Of a DNA stretch of 64,000 nt, positions 9,901-25,624 are shown one piece after another (the stretch's first letter is position 1; each line of letters opens with the position of its first letter). The position numbers were made by a program, and so were the translations under genes. This stretch comes from Variovorax sp. RA8. GTDB lineage: Bacteria > Pseudomonadota > Gammaproteobacteria > Burkholderiales > Burkholderiaceae_C. Location: the NCBI RefSeq assembly GCF_901827175.1, contig NZ_LR594662.1, positions 1,178,001-1,242,000 on the forward strand, read 5' to 3'. Under the pieces are notes generated by a model, which saw nothing but the letters and a program-made list of their open reading frames with translations, made no database searches and had not been told where the DNA came from.

Positions 9901-10101
9901 GCGCTGGGCCTGGGTGCCGGCGCCGAGCTGCGCCAGCCGCTGGGCGTGGCGGTCGTCGGCGGGCTGCTGTTCTCGCAGGTGATCACGCTGTACATCACGC
10001 CGGCCATCTACCTGGCGCTTGACCGCTACAGCGGCAGCGGGCCGATGCAGGAGCTGCCGGGGGAGAAGCTGGCGCACGTGGCGCCTGGATCTGCCGCCTG
10101 A
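6949..10101 (+). CDS. RND multidrug efflux pump, inner-membrane subunit (MdtB/MdtC-like HAE1 family)
   Basis: A 1050-residue proton-driven drug exporter. It begins NISELCIRRPAMTVLLS, the usual cytoplasmic edge and first membrane helix. Two large periplasmic loops and two repeats of six membrane helices follow. Proton-relay aspartates are present in GLVVDDAIVVLEN (TM4), and the matching lysine region is GIVKKNAIMMIDFAL (TM10). The start is GTG at 6949, chosen because the conserved N-terminus begins there and a GGGGGAGG site lies just upstream; an upstream in-frame extension reads through the intergenic repeat. Sequence features (IPVAALPSYNTPVINV near the N-terminus, a single pump gene) fit the MdtBC/multidrug branch rather than metal exporters, but the substrates cannot be read. 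It is probably co-expressed with the adaptor. Confidence 0.95.
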   Translation: MNISELCIRRPAMTVLLSAAVVVAGIFAYFQIPVAALPSYNTPVINVNAQLPGASPDTMASSVALPLEKQFSTIPGLSTISSVNTQGVSSITLEFVSSRDIDAAAVDVQAALLRAQRQLPVELTQMPSYRKVNPADAPVLFIALVSPSMSPSELNDYAENLISPTLSTIDGVAQVVVYGRKAFAVRIKANADLLNARNITLDELANAVRLANANTPVGVLDGPRQTLTIQANEQMLKAADFAKVIVGQRNGAPVRLDEVATIEDSFESVKTASSFNGQSSVSLAVQRQPNANTVQVVDAVRALMPRFREELPQSVEINMVNDRSISIREAVHDVQLTLLGTVLLVVLVIFLFLHRVVATLIPAATIPISLIGAVALLYAFGYSLDNVSLLGITLAVGLVVDDAIVVLENIMRYVEKGMEPMAAALRGAREVGFTIVSISVSLVAVFIPIFFMPGVIGLLFHEFAVVVGLAVLVSAVVSLTLVPMMASRLVRQTHRSAGAEEHEDGHAEPGTAIGRAFERGYRWVHGTYLRSLDWTLRRRKLMLVVAASTFALTAWMFIVIPKGFFPEEDIGQIFITTEAAEDISFPAMKALQDRVAEAVRTNPHVAYVNSFVGVGGSSSTQNSGRLFVVLKPRNERGTMAQVMESLRARFREIPGIAAYMQPLQNLRLGGRPSKARFQYTLQSVNAGAINEWAEKLMERMRADPAFRDVTSDSQNRGLQATLDIDRDKAGVLGVAVGDLRTALYNAYGDRQIGSIYAPSNTYQVILSAADDDRQFEEDMSRLSVRNKAGQLVPLSAFSTVKRTVGPTSVNHQGQLQAVTVSFNLAPDVPLGNATAKIDQLKAELKIPPSIITSYGGDAAVFQSSQTSQAVLLVLAVLVIYVLLGVLYESYIHPLTILAGLPSAAVGALLSLKLFGFDLTLIATIGILLLIGIVKKNAIMMIDFALDAQRTQGMQPVDAIREACRLRFRPILMTTLAALMGALPLALGLGAGAELRQPLGVAVVGGLLFSQVITLYITPAIYLALDRYSGSGPMQELPGEKLAHVAPGSAA

Positions 10102-10126
10102 GCATCGGGCCAAGCCGAGCCGGCCC

Positions 10127-10570
10127 TCACTTCGCGAACAGCCGCCCGATGTCGGCGAAGGCTTTGAGCTCCAGCGCATTCCCCGAGGGGTCGAGGAAGA
10201 ACATGGTCGCCTGCTCGCCCGGCTCGCCCTTGAAGCGGATATACGGCTCGATGACGAATTGGACGCCGTGCGCCTTCAGCCGGGCCGCCATCGCCTCCCA
10301 GTCCGGCATCGGCAGCACGATGCCGAAATGCCGCACCGGCACGCCGTGCCCATCGACCGCATTGCGCTGCGACGCGCCGGTCTCCTCGGGCGCGAGGTGG
10401 GCCACGATCTGGTGGCCGTAGAAGTTGAAGTCCACCCAGTCCTGCGCGCTGCGGCCCTCGGGGCAACCCAGCAGCTCGCCGTAGAACCGGCGGGCCAGCG
10501 CGAGGTCGTGCACCGGGAAGGCGAGATGGAAGGGAGACAACAGGGCGGGGTTGGTGGTCGGGGTGAGCAT
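10127..10570 (-). CDS. VOC (glyoxalase/bleomycin-resistance fold) family protein
   Basis: A 147-residue single vicinal-oxygen-chelate domain protein. The beta-alpha-beta-beta-beta pattern is visible: [20 protein letters not shown] with the first metal-ligand histidine (HLAFPV), [13 protein letters not shown], then VRHFGIVLP for the second half and a C-terminal [16 protein letters not shown], whose Glu is the usual last ligand. Members include glyoxalases, dioxygenases and resistance proteins; nothing here selects one. It is convergent with the pump gene (25 bases apart) and lies about 150 bases beyond the end of the NRPS operon on the same strand. It is probably not part of that operon, but co-transcription cannot be excluded. 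Confidence 0.85.
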   Translation of the reverse strand: MLTPTTNPALLSPFHLAFPVHDLALARRFYGELLGCPEGRSAQDWVDFNFYGHQIVAHLAPEETGASQRNAVDGHGVPVRHFGIVLPMPDWEAMAARLKAHGVQFVIEPYIRFKGEPGEQATMFFLDPSGNALELKAFADIGRLFAK

Positions 10571-10721
10571 CGCTGTGGCTGGCGTGGAGATGGATGCCTG
10601 ATCCTAAGCCTGCGCGAGATGCTGCCGCACGCGCGTGGTCCCCGGCGCGTCGACGGGCTTGCTCGGCCTGGGCATGCTCCTCCCGCGGGTCACGGAACGC
10701 CGCTCGAGGGCGGCAGCCCGC

Positions 10722-11666
10722 TCAGATCACCGGATCCCGCTGCAACGCAACCGCCGGCCTGCCGCTCGCGAACTGCCCGCCCGCGCGTGCTGGCTCGGCG
10801 GCATGCGGCGAGGGAGCCGCTGGCGCACCCTGCACCACCCGCAGGGCCCAGTCGCACACCACCTCGATGAAGATCTGCTGCGAAGCCATCGAGGTGAGGC
10901 TGTGGTCGATCTCGCCGATGAACTGGTACTCGAAGTGCTTCGTGAAGGCCTCCTTCGCGAAGGGGCCGAGCTGGTCGCGCTTCCGGTCGGTCACGTGCAT
11001 GGTGCCGGTGTAGAGCAGCAGCACCGCGACGTTGCGCTCCGCCACCTGCGTCATCGAGCGGCGGAACAGCGCGGCCGTGACCTCCGGCGGATCGGGCTCG
11101 AAGATGTGCGGCGCGGCGGCCGCCGCGGCGGCGGTGGAGAACTTGCGCTGCAGCCAGCGCATCGTCTTGCCGATCACCGCGGGATTGGTCAATGCCAGTG
11201 CGCGCCACAAGGTGCGCTCCAGCTGCGCGCGCCGGCCGGGGAAGGCATAGCCGTCGAACATCAGCAGGCCCACCACGCGGGAGTCGGCCACCGCCAGCGA
11301 CAGGCCGTTGGTCGCGCCGGAGCACAGGCCGATCACGATGAAGCGGCGCACGCCCAGCATGGTCTGGATCAGGTTCATGGCCGCCTGCAGGTCGAGCACC
11401 GCCTGCGTGAGGAAGTGCTCGGCGCCGCTGGCCGGCCCGCTGTCGCCCAGGCCGGCGAGGTCCATGCGGATGCAGCTGATGCCGCGCGCCGCCATCTCAC
11501 GCGCCAGCTTGACGTTGATGCGCCGCGGTCCGATGCGGTGGTTGGCGCCCATGTTGAGCATCAGGCAGGCCACCGGCGCCAGCGGCCCCTCGGCCGGGGT
11601 GGTGATGATCCCGATCAGCGAGCCGTCGGGTCCGAACTGAACGGGTGTCTCTTTGTAGTCACTCAT
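10722..11666 (-). CDS. Alpha/beta-hydrolase-fold protein with Cys at the nucleophile elbow (NRPS operon)
   Basis: A 314-residue alpha/beta-hydrolase-fold protein, last gene of the NRPS/PKS operon. The oxyanion region includes ACLMLNMGANHRIGP, then CIRMDLAGLGDSG, and the nucleophile elbow reads GLCSGA, so the catalytic position holds cysteine instead of serine. Cys nucleophiles are known in dienelactone hydrolases and PHA synthases. A C-terminal DH pair (EIDHSLT) could supply the catalytic histidine. The elbow resembles that of hydrolase 1 of exosortase-A/PEP-CTERM gene clusters, as I recall that family. The last 35 residues are low-complexity Ala/Pro/Arg. Its ATG overlaps the end of the upstream hydrolase gene by eight bases. 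It could act on carrier-bound or released acyl/peptidyl products, for example as a stand-alone releasing enzyme; this is inference. Confidence 0.8.
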   Translation of the reverse strand: MSDYKETPVQFGPDGSLIGIITTPAEGPLAPVACLMLNMGANHRIGPRRINVKLAREMAARGISCIRMDLAGLGDSGPASGAEHFLTQAVLDLQAAMNLIQTMLGVRRFIVIGLCSGATNGLSLAVADSRVVGLLMFDGYAFPGRRAQLERTLWRALALTNPAVIGKTMRWLQRKFSTAAAAAAAPHIFEPDPPEVTAALFRRSMTQVAERNVAVLLLYTGTMHVTDRKRDQLGPFAKEAFTKHFEYQFIGEIDHSLTSMASQQIFIEVVCDWALRVVQGAPAAPSPHAAEPARAGGQFASGRPAVALQRDPVI

Positions 11667-12465
11667 GTATTACCGCCAGCAGTCGTTGCAGCGCCTCCGT
11701 GGGAACCATCGCGTTGTTGGGATGCGGATCGGAGGTCCAGACCAGCGGGTGCTGGAAGGCCGAGATCCGCAACGGCATGTGGCGGGCCGTCTCCTGGGCC
11801 GCCCATTGATGGGTCGCGTGGTCCTCGGCATCGGCCAGGACCACCGTCTCGTGCAGCGCCGTGAGCTGCAGGCTGGCCGGCGAGAGCGCGCGCAATTGGT
11901 CGCGCATCAGCGGCGACACGCCGAAGCCGAAGGTCTCCTCGGTGAAGGCATCCGGGTCCCGGGCGAGCTGGCGGCGCCAGGCCGCGTCGGGCACGCAGAA
12001 GGAGCGCTCCAGCGCGTCGACATGGCCGGCGCGCAGCTCGTCGACGTAACGCGCGCCGTCCACGATGGGGTCCCAGAGGATCAGTCGCGCCGGGTCGCAG
12101 CGTCCGCTCTTGGCGGCCATCACCGCCAGCGACGCGCCCAGCCGAGCGCCGAGCCAGATGATGCGCCGGCTGCCGGTGCGCCGCCGCAGCTCCTCGTGCG
12201 CGGCGCAGACATCGCGGCGCCAGCCCTCGAGATCGCCGTCGGTGTCCTCGCCGGGCGAGTCGCCGCTGCCGTAATAGTCGAAGCGCAGCACCGCCACGCC
12301 GGCCCGCGCGAGCCGGTCGGCCAGCACGCGGAACAGCCGGTGCCCGCGCACGGCCTCCTGGCCCAGGGGCATGCAGATCACCACCGCGAGCTTGGCCTCG
12401 CGCTCGGGTGCGTGGAAAAGCCCGAACAGCTGCCTGGAGGCCGGGCCGAAGAGCATCGGAGTCAT
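11659..12465 (-). CDS. Alpha/beta-hydrolase-fold protein with Arg replacing the nucleophile (NRPS operon)
   Basis: A 268-residue alpha/beta-hydrolase-fold protein. VAVLRFDYYGSGDSPGED is the usual strand and oxyanion loop, but the elbow reads WLGARLGASL: the residue that should be Ser or Cys is Arg, so ordinary ester hydrolysis is unlikely. A late histidine is present (ISAFQHPLVWTSD). Exosortase-A clusters encode a similar protein (hydrolase 2) in which, as I recall, the same position is also Arg. It starts inside the stop of the PPTase gene (ATGA overlap) and overlaps the next hydrolase by eight bases, so translation of the three is probably coupled. It may be a scaffold or regulatory partner of the Cys-type hydrolase. 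The fold is sure; the role is unknown. Confidence 0.78.
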   Translation of the reverse strand: MTPMLFGPASRQLFGLFHAPEREAKLAVVICMPLGQEAVRGHRLFRVLADRLARAGVAVLRFDYYGSGDSPGEDTDGDLEGWRRDVCAAHEELRRRTGSRRIIWLGARLGASLAVMAAKSGRCDPARLILWDPIVDGARYVDELRAGHVDALERSFCVPDAAWRRQLARDPDAFTEETFGFGVSPLMRDQLRALSPASLQLTALHETVVLADAEDHATHQWAAQETARHMPLRISAFQHPLVWTSDPHPNNAMVPTEALQRLLAVIHE

Positions 12466-13178
12466 GCGTACATCTCGTTGTCGACCAGGGGCCGGCACGC
12501 TGCCTGGGCCGGCCCGCAGGCCAGCACGCGGGCCACGGCGCACTGCGCTCCCTGGACATCGTGGAAAGAGGATAGCGCCAGCCGCGCGCAGCCGTCGGCG
12601 GCGTCGATCTGCACTTCGCGCGCATCGGGCAGGACGCCCACCTCGAAGCTGCGCGTGTCCACCGACAGGCCCATGCCGGTGGCCTTGAGGCAGGCCTCCT
12701 TGCGCGTCCAGCAGCAGAGGAAGGCGCGGTCGCGGGTTTCCTGCGGCAGCGCGGCGAGCGCGCGTCGCTCGGCCGCGCTGAAGTAAGTCTCGGCCAGGGC
12801 CTCAGCGTCGGGCATCGGGCGCAGCAGCTCGATGTCCACGCCCACCTCGGCGTCGTCGCACACCGCGATCAGGGCCAGCGACTCGCTGTGGCTGAGGTTG
12901 AAGCGCAACCCGCCGTGCTCGATCAGGCCCGGCTTGCCGAAGGGGCCCAGCGCGAATTCCAGCGTGGAGGCCGGGAGGCCGCATTGCGAGGAGAGCGTCT
13001 CGCGCAGCGCGGCATGGGCGGCGATGAACCGGTTGCGATCGCGCTTGAAGACGAAGCGCCGGGCACGGTCCCACTCCGCTTCAGAGAGGGCGGCCACGGC
13101 CTGCGGCGCCGGCGCGGCGTCCAGGTCCACCTGCCAGAGGCGGCAGTTCATCGAGGACGGCAGCTGCATCGTCGTCAT
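12462..13178 (-). CDS. 4'-phosphopantetheinyl transferase, Sfp type (NRPS/PKS operon)
   Basis: A 238-residue enzyme that would transfer phosphopantetheine from CoA to the carrier-domain serines of the two megasynthases. Family motifs are complete: the CoA-binding FALGPFGKPGL, the NLSHSESLALIAV strand, the magnesium-binding GVDIELL, and CCWTRKEACLKATGMGL near the C-terminal half. The length and two-fold pseudo-symmetry are those of Sfp/EntD-type, not the short AcpS type. It begins 10 bases after the end of the NRPS gene and overlaps the next gene by four bases. Its place in the operon supports dedicated activation of the four carrier domains encoded upstream. Confidence 0.94.
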   Translation of the reverse strand: MTTMQLPSSMNCRLWQVDLDAAPAPQAVAALSEAEWDRARRFVFKRDRNRFIAAHAALRETLSSQCGLPASTLEFALGPFGKPGLIEHGGLRFNLSHSESLALIAVCDDAEVGVDIELLRPMPDAEALAETYFSAAERRALAALPQETRDRAFLCCWTRKEACLKATGMGLSVDTRSFEVGVLPDAREVQIDAADGCARLALSSFHDVQGAQCAVARVLACGPAQAACRPLVDNEMYA

Positions 13179-13188
13179 GGCGATTCCC

Positions 13189-16100
13189 TCAATGCTTGCG
13201 GCCCCAGCCCAGCACCCGGCCCAGCAGGCCGCCGCGTTTCGCGCTGCCCTCGGCGGCAGGTGCGGCTGCCGCCTCGAGCGGCGTCCCCGCAGCGGCTGAG
13301 GCGAGCTGCCCCAGGTTCTCGAACACGTAACGGCGCGGCTCCACGCGGAACCCCATCACCTGCTCGGCCTGCTGCACCACCCGCATCGCCAGCAGCGAGT
13401 CGCCGCCCAGGTCGAAGAAGTTGTCGTTGGCGCGGATGTCGTTGACGTCGATGGTGAGCGCGCTAGCCCAGATCTGTGCCAGCTTGGCCTGCTCGGGCAG
13501 GAGCAGCGCAGGCTGCGTCTGCGCCGGACGCGCGGCCACGGTCTCGGCCGCGCTCGGCGCCGGTGCCGCGTCGGCGGCCAGGCGCTGCAGGTAGACCGCG
13601 CTCTCCGAGCCGTCGGGCGCGGAGAGCGTCGCAAGCGTCGTATCCGGCTGCTGGGCCACCCGGCGCAGCAGCTCCATGTAGCGCTCCTTGAACGCTTCGC
13701 CGGTCTCGCGCCGATAGATGTCGGCGTTGTAGACCACGGCGCCCTCGAGGCCCTGGGGCTTGTCCATCAGCCAGATGCCGAGGTCGTCGGTCGCGCCGCG
13801 CTGCGGCAGGTGCATCTGCCGATGCGCGAGGCCGCCGATGTCGCGCGGGCGCTCGCGTGCATCCTGGAAGGAGAACAGGGCCTGGTACAGCCCCACGCCC
13901 TGGGCCCGCTCCACGAACTCCGGCTCGCTCACCAGGCGCTCGAAGGGGATCTGCTGGTGGCTCATCACCGCGATGAGCTCCTGCTTGACGTAGCGCATGA
14001 ACTCGCCGAAGCGCAGGGAAGGGTCGACCTGGAAGGACAGCGGCAGCACGTTGTTGAAGAAGCCCATCACCGGCTCCAGCTCGGGCGCCTCGCGGCCGCG
14101 CACCGGCGTGGCGATGACGATGGCGCGGCTGTCGATGATGCTGCTCATCATCAGGATGTAGACGCCCAGCGTCAGCATGTTGAGCGTGACGTCGTTGCGC
14201 TGGCCGATCTCGCGCAGGCGCTCGGTCAGCGCCTTGTCGACGGTGATCCAGTGCGCGCCACCCTGGCCGCTCATGCCGGCCTTGCGCGGCATGTCGGTGC
14301 GCGGCGCCTTCGGCGTTGGCGAGTTGGCGAAGCGGTCCTTCCAGTAGCGCAGCTGCGACTCGAACTCGGGCTCGGTCAGCCACTTCGCATACCAGTCGGC
14401 ATAGTCGCCGTGGGTCACGGCCAGTTCGGGCAAGCCGTGCGGCTCGCCGCGCACCAGCGCGCCGTAAATGGCCGAGAGCTCGCTCTGCATCACGTCGAAG
14501 GACCAGCCGTCCCAGACTAGGTGGTGCGGCACGAACACGAAGGCGTGGTCGTCCTCGGCGATGCGGAACAGGGCCGCGTGGAACATCGGCGCCTGGTGGA
14601 TGTCGATCGGCCGCTCGGCCAGCGCGTGCATGCGCTCGACCAGCTCGGCCTCGCGCTGGTCCGCCGGCAGCGTGCCCAGGTCGATGACAGGCAGCTCGTA
14701 GTCCACCTTCGCCGCGATCAGCGCGGCGGGCGCGCCGGTGGCCGGATCGGGGCCGACGGAGGTGCGCAACGAGGGCTGGCGCTCGATGATCATGGCGAGC
14801 GCGGCCTTGAATTTCTCCACGTCCAGCGGCCCGCCGAGGCGGTGCGCCGAGGGCGCGTTGTAGGTCGGCCGGCCCGGATGCAGCTCCTCGATGAAGCGGA
14901 TGCGCTCCTGCATCGGCGTGAGCGGGGCACTGCGGCGCTCGGCCATGTGCGCGATCGGCGCGCTGCGCGGCGCGTTGCTGCCGTTCAGCCCCTCGATGGC
15001 CGCGGCCAGCCGCTCGGCGGTCGGCGCCTCGAAGAGCATGCGCAGCGGCACGGTGAGCTCGAACTCGCGGCTCAGCAGGGTGGTCAGCCGTGCCGCCAGC
15101 AGCGAGTGGCCGCCCAGCGAGAAGAAGTCGTCGCGGATGCCCAGGCCCGGCAGGTTGAGCACCCGCTCCATGGTCTGCAGCACGATGCGCTCGCGCTCGT
15201 TGCGCGGCGCCAGCCGCTCGCCGGCATCCTGGTGCGTGGCGCTGGGCTTGGGCAGCGCCTTGCGGTCCACCTTGCCGTTGGGCAAGAGCGGGATGGCGTC
15301 CAGCGGCACCACGTGCTGCGGCACCATGTACTGCGGCAGGCGGCTGCGCAGATGGCGGTCGAGTGCGGCCAGGTCCACGCTGGCGCCCGGCGAGACGGCC
15401 AGGTAGGCGACCAGGCGGACGTCGCCCGGCTGGTCCTCGCGGGTGATCACCACACTGCGCGCCACGCCCTCGGCCTCGTTGCAGCGGGCCTCGATCTCGC
15501 CCAGCTCGATGCGATAGCCGCGCACCTTCACCTGGAAGTCGAAGCGGCCCATGTGCTCCAGCAGGCCGTCGTTGCGCCAGCGGCCGCGGTCACCGCTGCG
15601 GTAGATCAGGGTCGGCACGCCGTCGATGGGGATGGTGACGAAGCGCTCGGCCGTCAGCTCCGGGCGATCCAGGTAGCCCAGAGTCACGCCCAGGCCGCTG
15701 ATGCAGATCTCGCCCGGCACGCCGATCGGGCAGGGCTGCAGGTTGGCATCCAGGATCCAGACGCCGGTGTTGGCCATCGGCTTGCCGATGGAGACGCCGC
15801 GCGCCGCGATGAGCGGACGCTCCATGCGCCAGACGGTGGACCAGACGGTCGTCTCGGTCGGGCCGTAGAGGTTCCACAGCTCGCTGGTGCGGCCCATCAG
15901 TTCGAGCGAGAGGTCTGCGGGCACCGGCTCGGCGCCGATCCAGGCGCGGAAGCCGCGCGGGCCCGACCATTGCGCATCGAGCAGCAGCCGCCACATGCCG
16001 GGCGTGGCCTGCAGGATGGTGACGGCCTCGGATTCCAGCAGCGCGCGCAGCCGGTTGCCGTCCATCGCGACTTCGCGCTGCACGATCACGATCTCCGCGC

Positions 16101-18195
16101 CGGCGGCCAGCGGCAGCATGACCTCGGGCACCGCCATGTCGAAGGACAGGGTGGTGACGGCGGCCAGCCGGTCCTCGGGGCCGATGCCCGGCTCGCGCTG
16201 CATCGTCTGCATCAGGTTGGCGACCGCGCGGTGCGGCACGCACACGCCCTTGGGCTTGCCGGTGGAGCCGGAGGTGTAGATCACGTAGGCCGTGTCTTCC
16301 GCCTGCGCGTCCTGCGCGCCGGGCGGCAGGGCGGTCGCGGGCTGGTCGAGCCAGGCGGAATCGGTGTCGAGCAGCAGCACGCGCTCGGCCGCGTCCTCGC
16401 GCCAGGCCTTGGGCGCGGCGGCGATGGTGGAGGAAGTCAGCAGCAGGCCGAGCCTCGCATCCTGCGCGTAGTAGTCCAGGCGAGCTTGCGGGAAGGCCGG
16501 GTCCAGCGGCACGTAGGCCGCGCCGCTCTTGAGCACGGCCAGCAGGGCGACGAACATGTCGAAGCCGCGGTCCAGGCACAGGCCGACGCGTTCGCCGCGG
16601 CCCATGCCGCGCGCGCGCAGCGCGTGGGCCAGGCGGTTGGAGCGCTCCTCGAGCTCGCGGTAGCTCAGGCGCTGGGCGCCGTCGCGCAGGGCGGGGCGCT
16701 CGGGCTGGGAGGCCGCGTGGGCCAGGAAGCCGGCATGCATCAGCGGCGCGCCTTCGAGCGGCGTCGGCGCCGGCTGCAGGGCTGCCAGCGCGTGCGCCTT
16801 CGCCTCAGACAGCAGCGCGAGCCGGCCCACGGCCTGGGAGGGCTGGCGGACCACGGCGCGCAGCAGCTGCTCGTACATGTCCAGCCAACTGCGCACCGTT
16901 GCGTCGTCGTAGAGGTCGGCGTTGTACTGGGCCTCCATCTGCATGCCGCCCACCACGGGCGTGATGTTCAGGAACAGCTCGAAGTTCTCGTAGCGCCGGC
17001 CGATGGTGCTCTGCTCGACCTTCAGCTCGGGGAAGTTGCCGTCGTTGGGCGCCGCATCGCGGTCCACGTTGAACAGCACGTTCACCAGCGGCAGGCGGCT
17101 GGGATCGCGCGGCACCGGCAACTTCTTGAGCAGCGCGCCGTAGCCCAGGGTCTGGTGCTCGAAGGCGTCGAGCAGGGTGCTGCCGGAGGTCCGTGCCAGC
17201 TGGTCGAAAGGAGCCTGCGCGTCGACCGCGACCCGGATCGGCAGCAGGTTGACGCAGTGGCCCACCAGCGAGGGCATGTCGCTCGGCATCTGGCCGGCGG
17301 CGGCGATGCCGATCACCAGGTCGTCCTGCGCCGTCAGGCGGTGCAGCATGGCCGCGAAGGCGCTGAACATGGTGGCGAACAGGCTGGTGCCGGCACTGGC
17401 GCCGAACTTTCGCAGGCCGTCGATGAGCGGCTGCTCCAGCAGATGGTCGATGCGGTAGGCGTTGAAGGTCCGCACCGGCGGGCGCGGGCGATCCAGCGGC
17501 AGCTCCAGCACCGGCAGGCTGCCGCCGGCAAAGCGCGAGAGCCAGTAGCCGATGTGGGCGTCCATCTCGGGGCTGTTCGCCTCCTTGGCTTCCCAGGCGG
17601 CGTAGTCGGAGTACTGGGCGGCCGGCTCCAGCGCCGGGCCGGCGCCGATCTGCTCGGCGTAGAGCGCGCCCAGGTCCTGGCTGATCACGCCCCAGGACCA
17701 GCCGTCGCAGACCGCGTGATGCGCACTGAGCACCAGCACATGATCGATGGACGACAGCCGGTAGAGCGCGGCGCGGAACAACGGGCCCTGCTCCAGGTTT
17801 AAGCGCTCGAGCACCACGGCCAGGCCGTCGTCCTCCAGCCGGCGCGCCTGCGCCGCCGGGTCGAGTGTGCTCAGGTCATGCTCGGCGAGGACGACCGGGG
17901 CCGGCTCGCCGATCAGCAGTTGCGTGCCGTCCGGCGAGATGGTGGCGCGCAGCGACTCGTGGCGCCCCACCAGGCGGTCCAGCGCCAGGGCGAGCGCGGC
18001 GGTGTCCAGCACGCCCTTCAGGCGCAGGCGCATCGACTCGTTGTAGGCCAGCGAGGCCTCGGGGCTCAGGCGATCGCCGAGCCAGACCTCGCGCTGGGCC
18101 TCGGTGGTGGGAACGATCCGTTCGATCAGGCCCGAGGCGAAGGGATCGAAGTCCTCGGTGGTGTCCTCGGGAGCGAGGGTGGCAACGGCGCTCAT
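13189..18195 (-). CDS. Nonribosomal peptide synthetase, C-A-PCP-C-PCP, no thioesterase
   Basis: A 1668-residue synthetase. Domains in order: condensation domain (about 25-460; HHAVCDG at 159-165), adenylation domain (about 485-985; YTSGSTGKPKG at 640-650), carrier domain (GGHS, S1031), a second condensation domain (about 1090-1525; HHLVWDG at 1224-1230), and a final carrier domain (GGDS, S1600). It ends in a short basic tail with no TE, reductase or further A domain. Reading the A-domain signature by alignment to the GrsA pattern gives D686-M687-P690-Q729-W752-G754-L776-V784-W785, nearest to the glycine type (DILQ..G.[VI]W) but not an exact match I know. The last C-PCP pair has no own A domain, so its carrier must be loaded in trans or by the single A domain. 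The start is the ATG at 18195 with GGAGG upstream, 58 bases after the PKS/NRPS gene. Confidence 0.95.
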   Translation of the reverse strand: MSAVATLAPEDTTEDFDPFASGLIERIVPTTEAQREVWLGDRLSPEASLAYNESMRLRLKGVLDTAALALALDRLVGRHESLRATISPDGTQLLIGEPAPVVLAEHDLSTLDPAAQARRLEDDGLAVVLERLNLEQGPLFRAALYRLSSIDHVLVLSAHHAVCDGWSWGVISQDLGALYAEQIGAGPALEPAAQYSDYAAWEAKEANSPEMDAHIGYWLSRFAGGSLPVLELPLDRPRPPVRTFNAYRIDHLLEQPLIDGLRKFGASAGTSLFATMFSAFAAMLHRLTAQDDLVIGIAAAGQMPSDMPSLVGHCVNLLPIRVAVDAQAPFDQLARTSGSTLLDAFEHQTLGYGALLKKLPVPRDPSRLPLVNVLFNVDRDAAPNDGNFPELKVEQSTIGRRYENFELFLNITPVVGGMQMEAQYNADLYDDATVRSWLDMYEQLLRAVVRQPSQAVGRLALLSEAKAHALAALQPAPTPLEGAPLMHAGFLAHAASQPERPALRDGAQRLSYRELEERSNRLAHALRARGMGRGERVGLCLDRGFDMFVALLAVLKSGAAYVPLDPAFPQARLDYYAQDARLGLLLTSSTIAAAPKAWREDAAERVLLLDTDSAWLDQPATALPPGAQDAQAEDTAYVIYTSGSTGKPKGVCVPHRAVANLMQTMQREPGIGPEDRLAAVTTLSFDMAVPEVMLPLAAGAEIVIVQREVAMDGNRLRALLESEAVTILQATPGMWRLLLDAQWSGPRGFRAWIGAEPVPADLSLELMGRTSELWNLYGPTETTVWSTVWRMERPLIAARGVSIGKPMANTGVWILDANLQPCPIGVPGEICISGLGVTLGYLDRPELTAERFVTIPIDGVPTLIYRSGDRGRWRNDGLLEHMGRFDFQVKVRGYRIELGEIEARCNEAEGVARSVVITREDQPGDVRLVAYLAVSPGASVDLAALDRHLRSRLPQYMVPQHVVPLDAIPLLPNGKVDRKALPKPSATHQDAGERLAPRNERERIVLQTMERVLNLPGLGIRDDFFSLGGHSLLAARLTTLLSREFELTVPLRMLFEAPTAERLAAAIEGLNGSNAPRSAPIAHMAERRSAPLTPMQERIRFIEELHPGRPTYNAPSAHRLGGPLDVEKFKAALAMIIERQPSLRTSVGPDPATGAPAALIAAKVDYELPVIDLGTLPADQREAELVERMHALAERPIDIHQAPMFHAALFRIAEDDHAFVFVPHHLVWDGWSFDVMQSELSAIYGALVRGEPHGLPELAVTHGDYADWYAKWLTEPEFESQLRYWKDRFANSPTPKAPRTDMPRKAGMSGQGGAHWITVDKALTERLREIGQRNDVTLNMLTLGVYILMMSSIIDSRAIVIATPVRGREAPELEPVMGFFNNVLPLSFQVDPSLRFGEFMRYVKQELIAVMSHQQIPFERLVSEPEFVERAQGVGLYQALFSFQDARERPRDIGGLAHRQMHLPQRGATDDLGIWLMDKPQGLEGAVVYNADIYRRETGEAFKERYMELLRRVAQQPDTTLATLSAPDGSESAVYLQRLAADAAPAPSAAETVAARPAQTQPALLLPEQAKLAQIWASALTIDVNDIRANDNFFDLGGDSLLAMRVVQQAEQVMGFRVEPRRYVFENLGQLASAAAGTPLEAAAAPAAEGSAKRGGLLGRVLGWGRKH

Positions 18196-18253
18196 TCATT
18201 AACCTCCGCCCTGCGGGCTACGGTGCTATTCGTCTTGGGAGCGGCTGTGCGGC

Positions 18254-25624
<7,371 letters not shown>

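Noticed and set aside
6556..10179. A 1207-codon minus-strand open frame opposite the RND pump gene
   Set aside because: It is a His/Arg/Gln-rich shadow frame; all RND motifs are on the plus strand.
14521..17802. A 1093-codon open frame on the plus strand opposite the NRPS gene
   Set aside because: It mirrors the real gene in a high-GC region, is rich in His/Gln/Arg/Ala without any domain motif, and the minus-strand NRPS signatures are complete.
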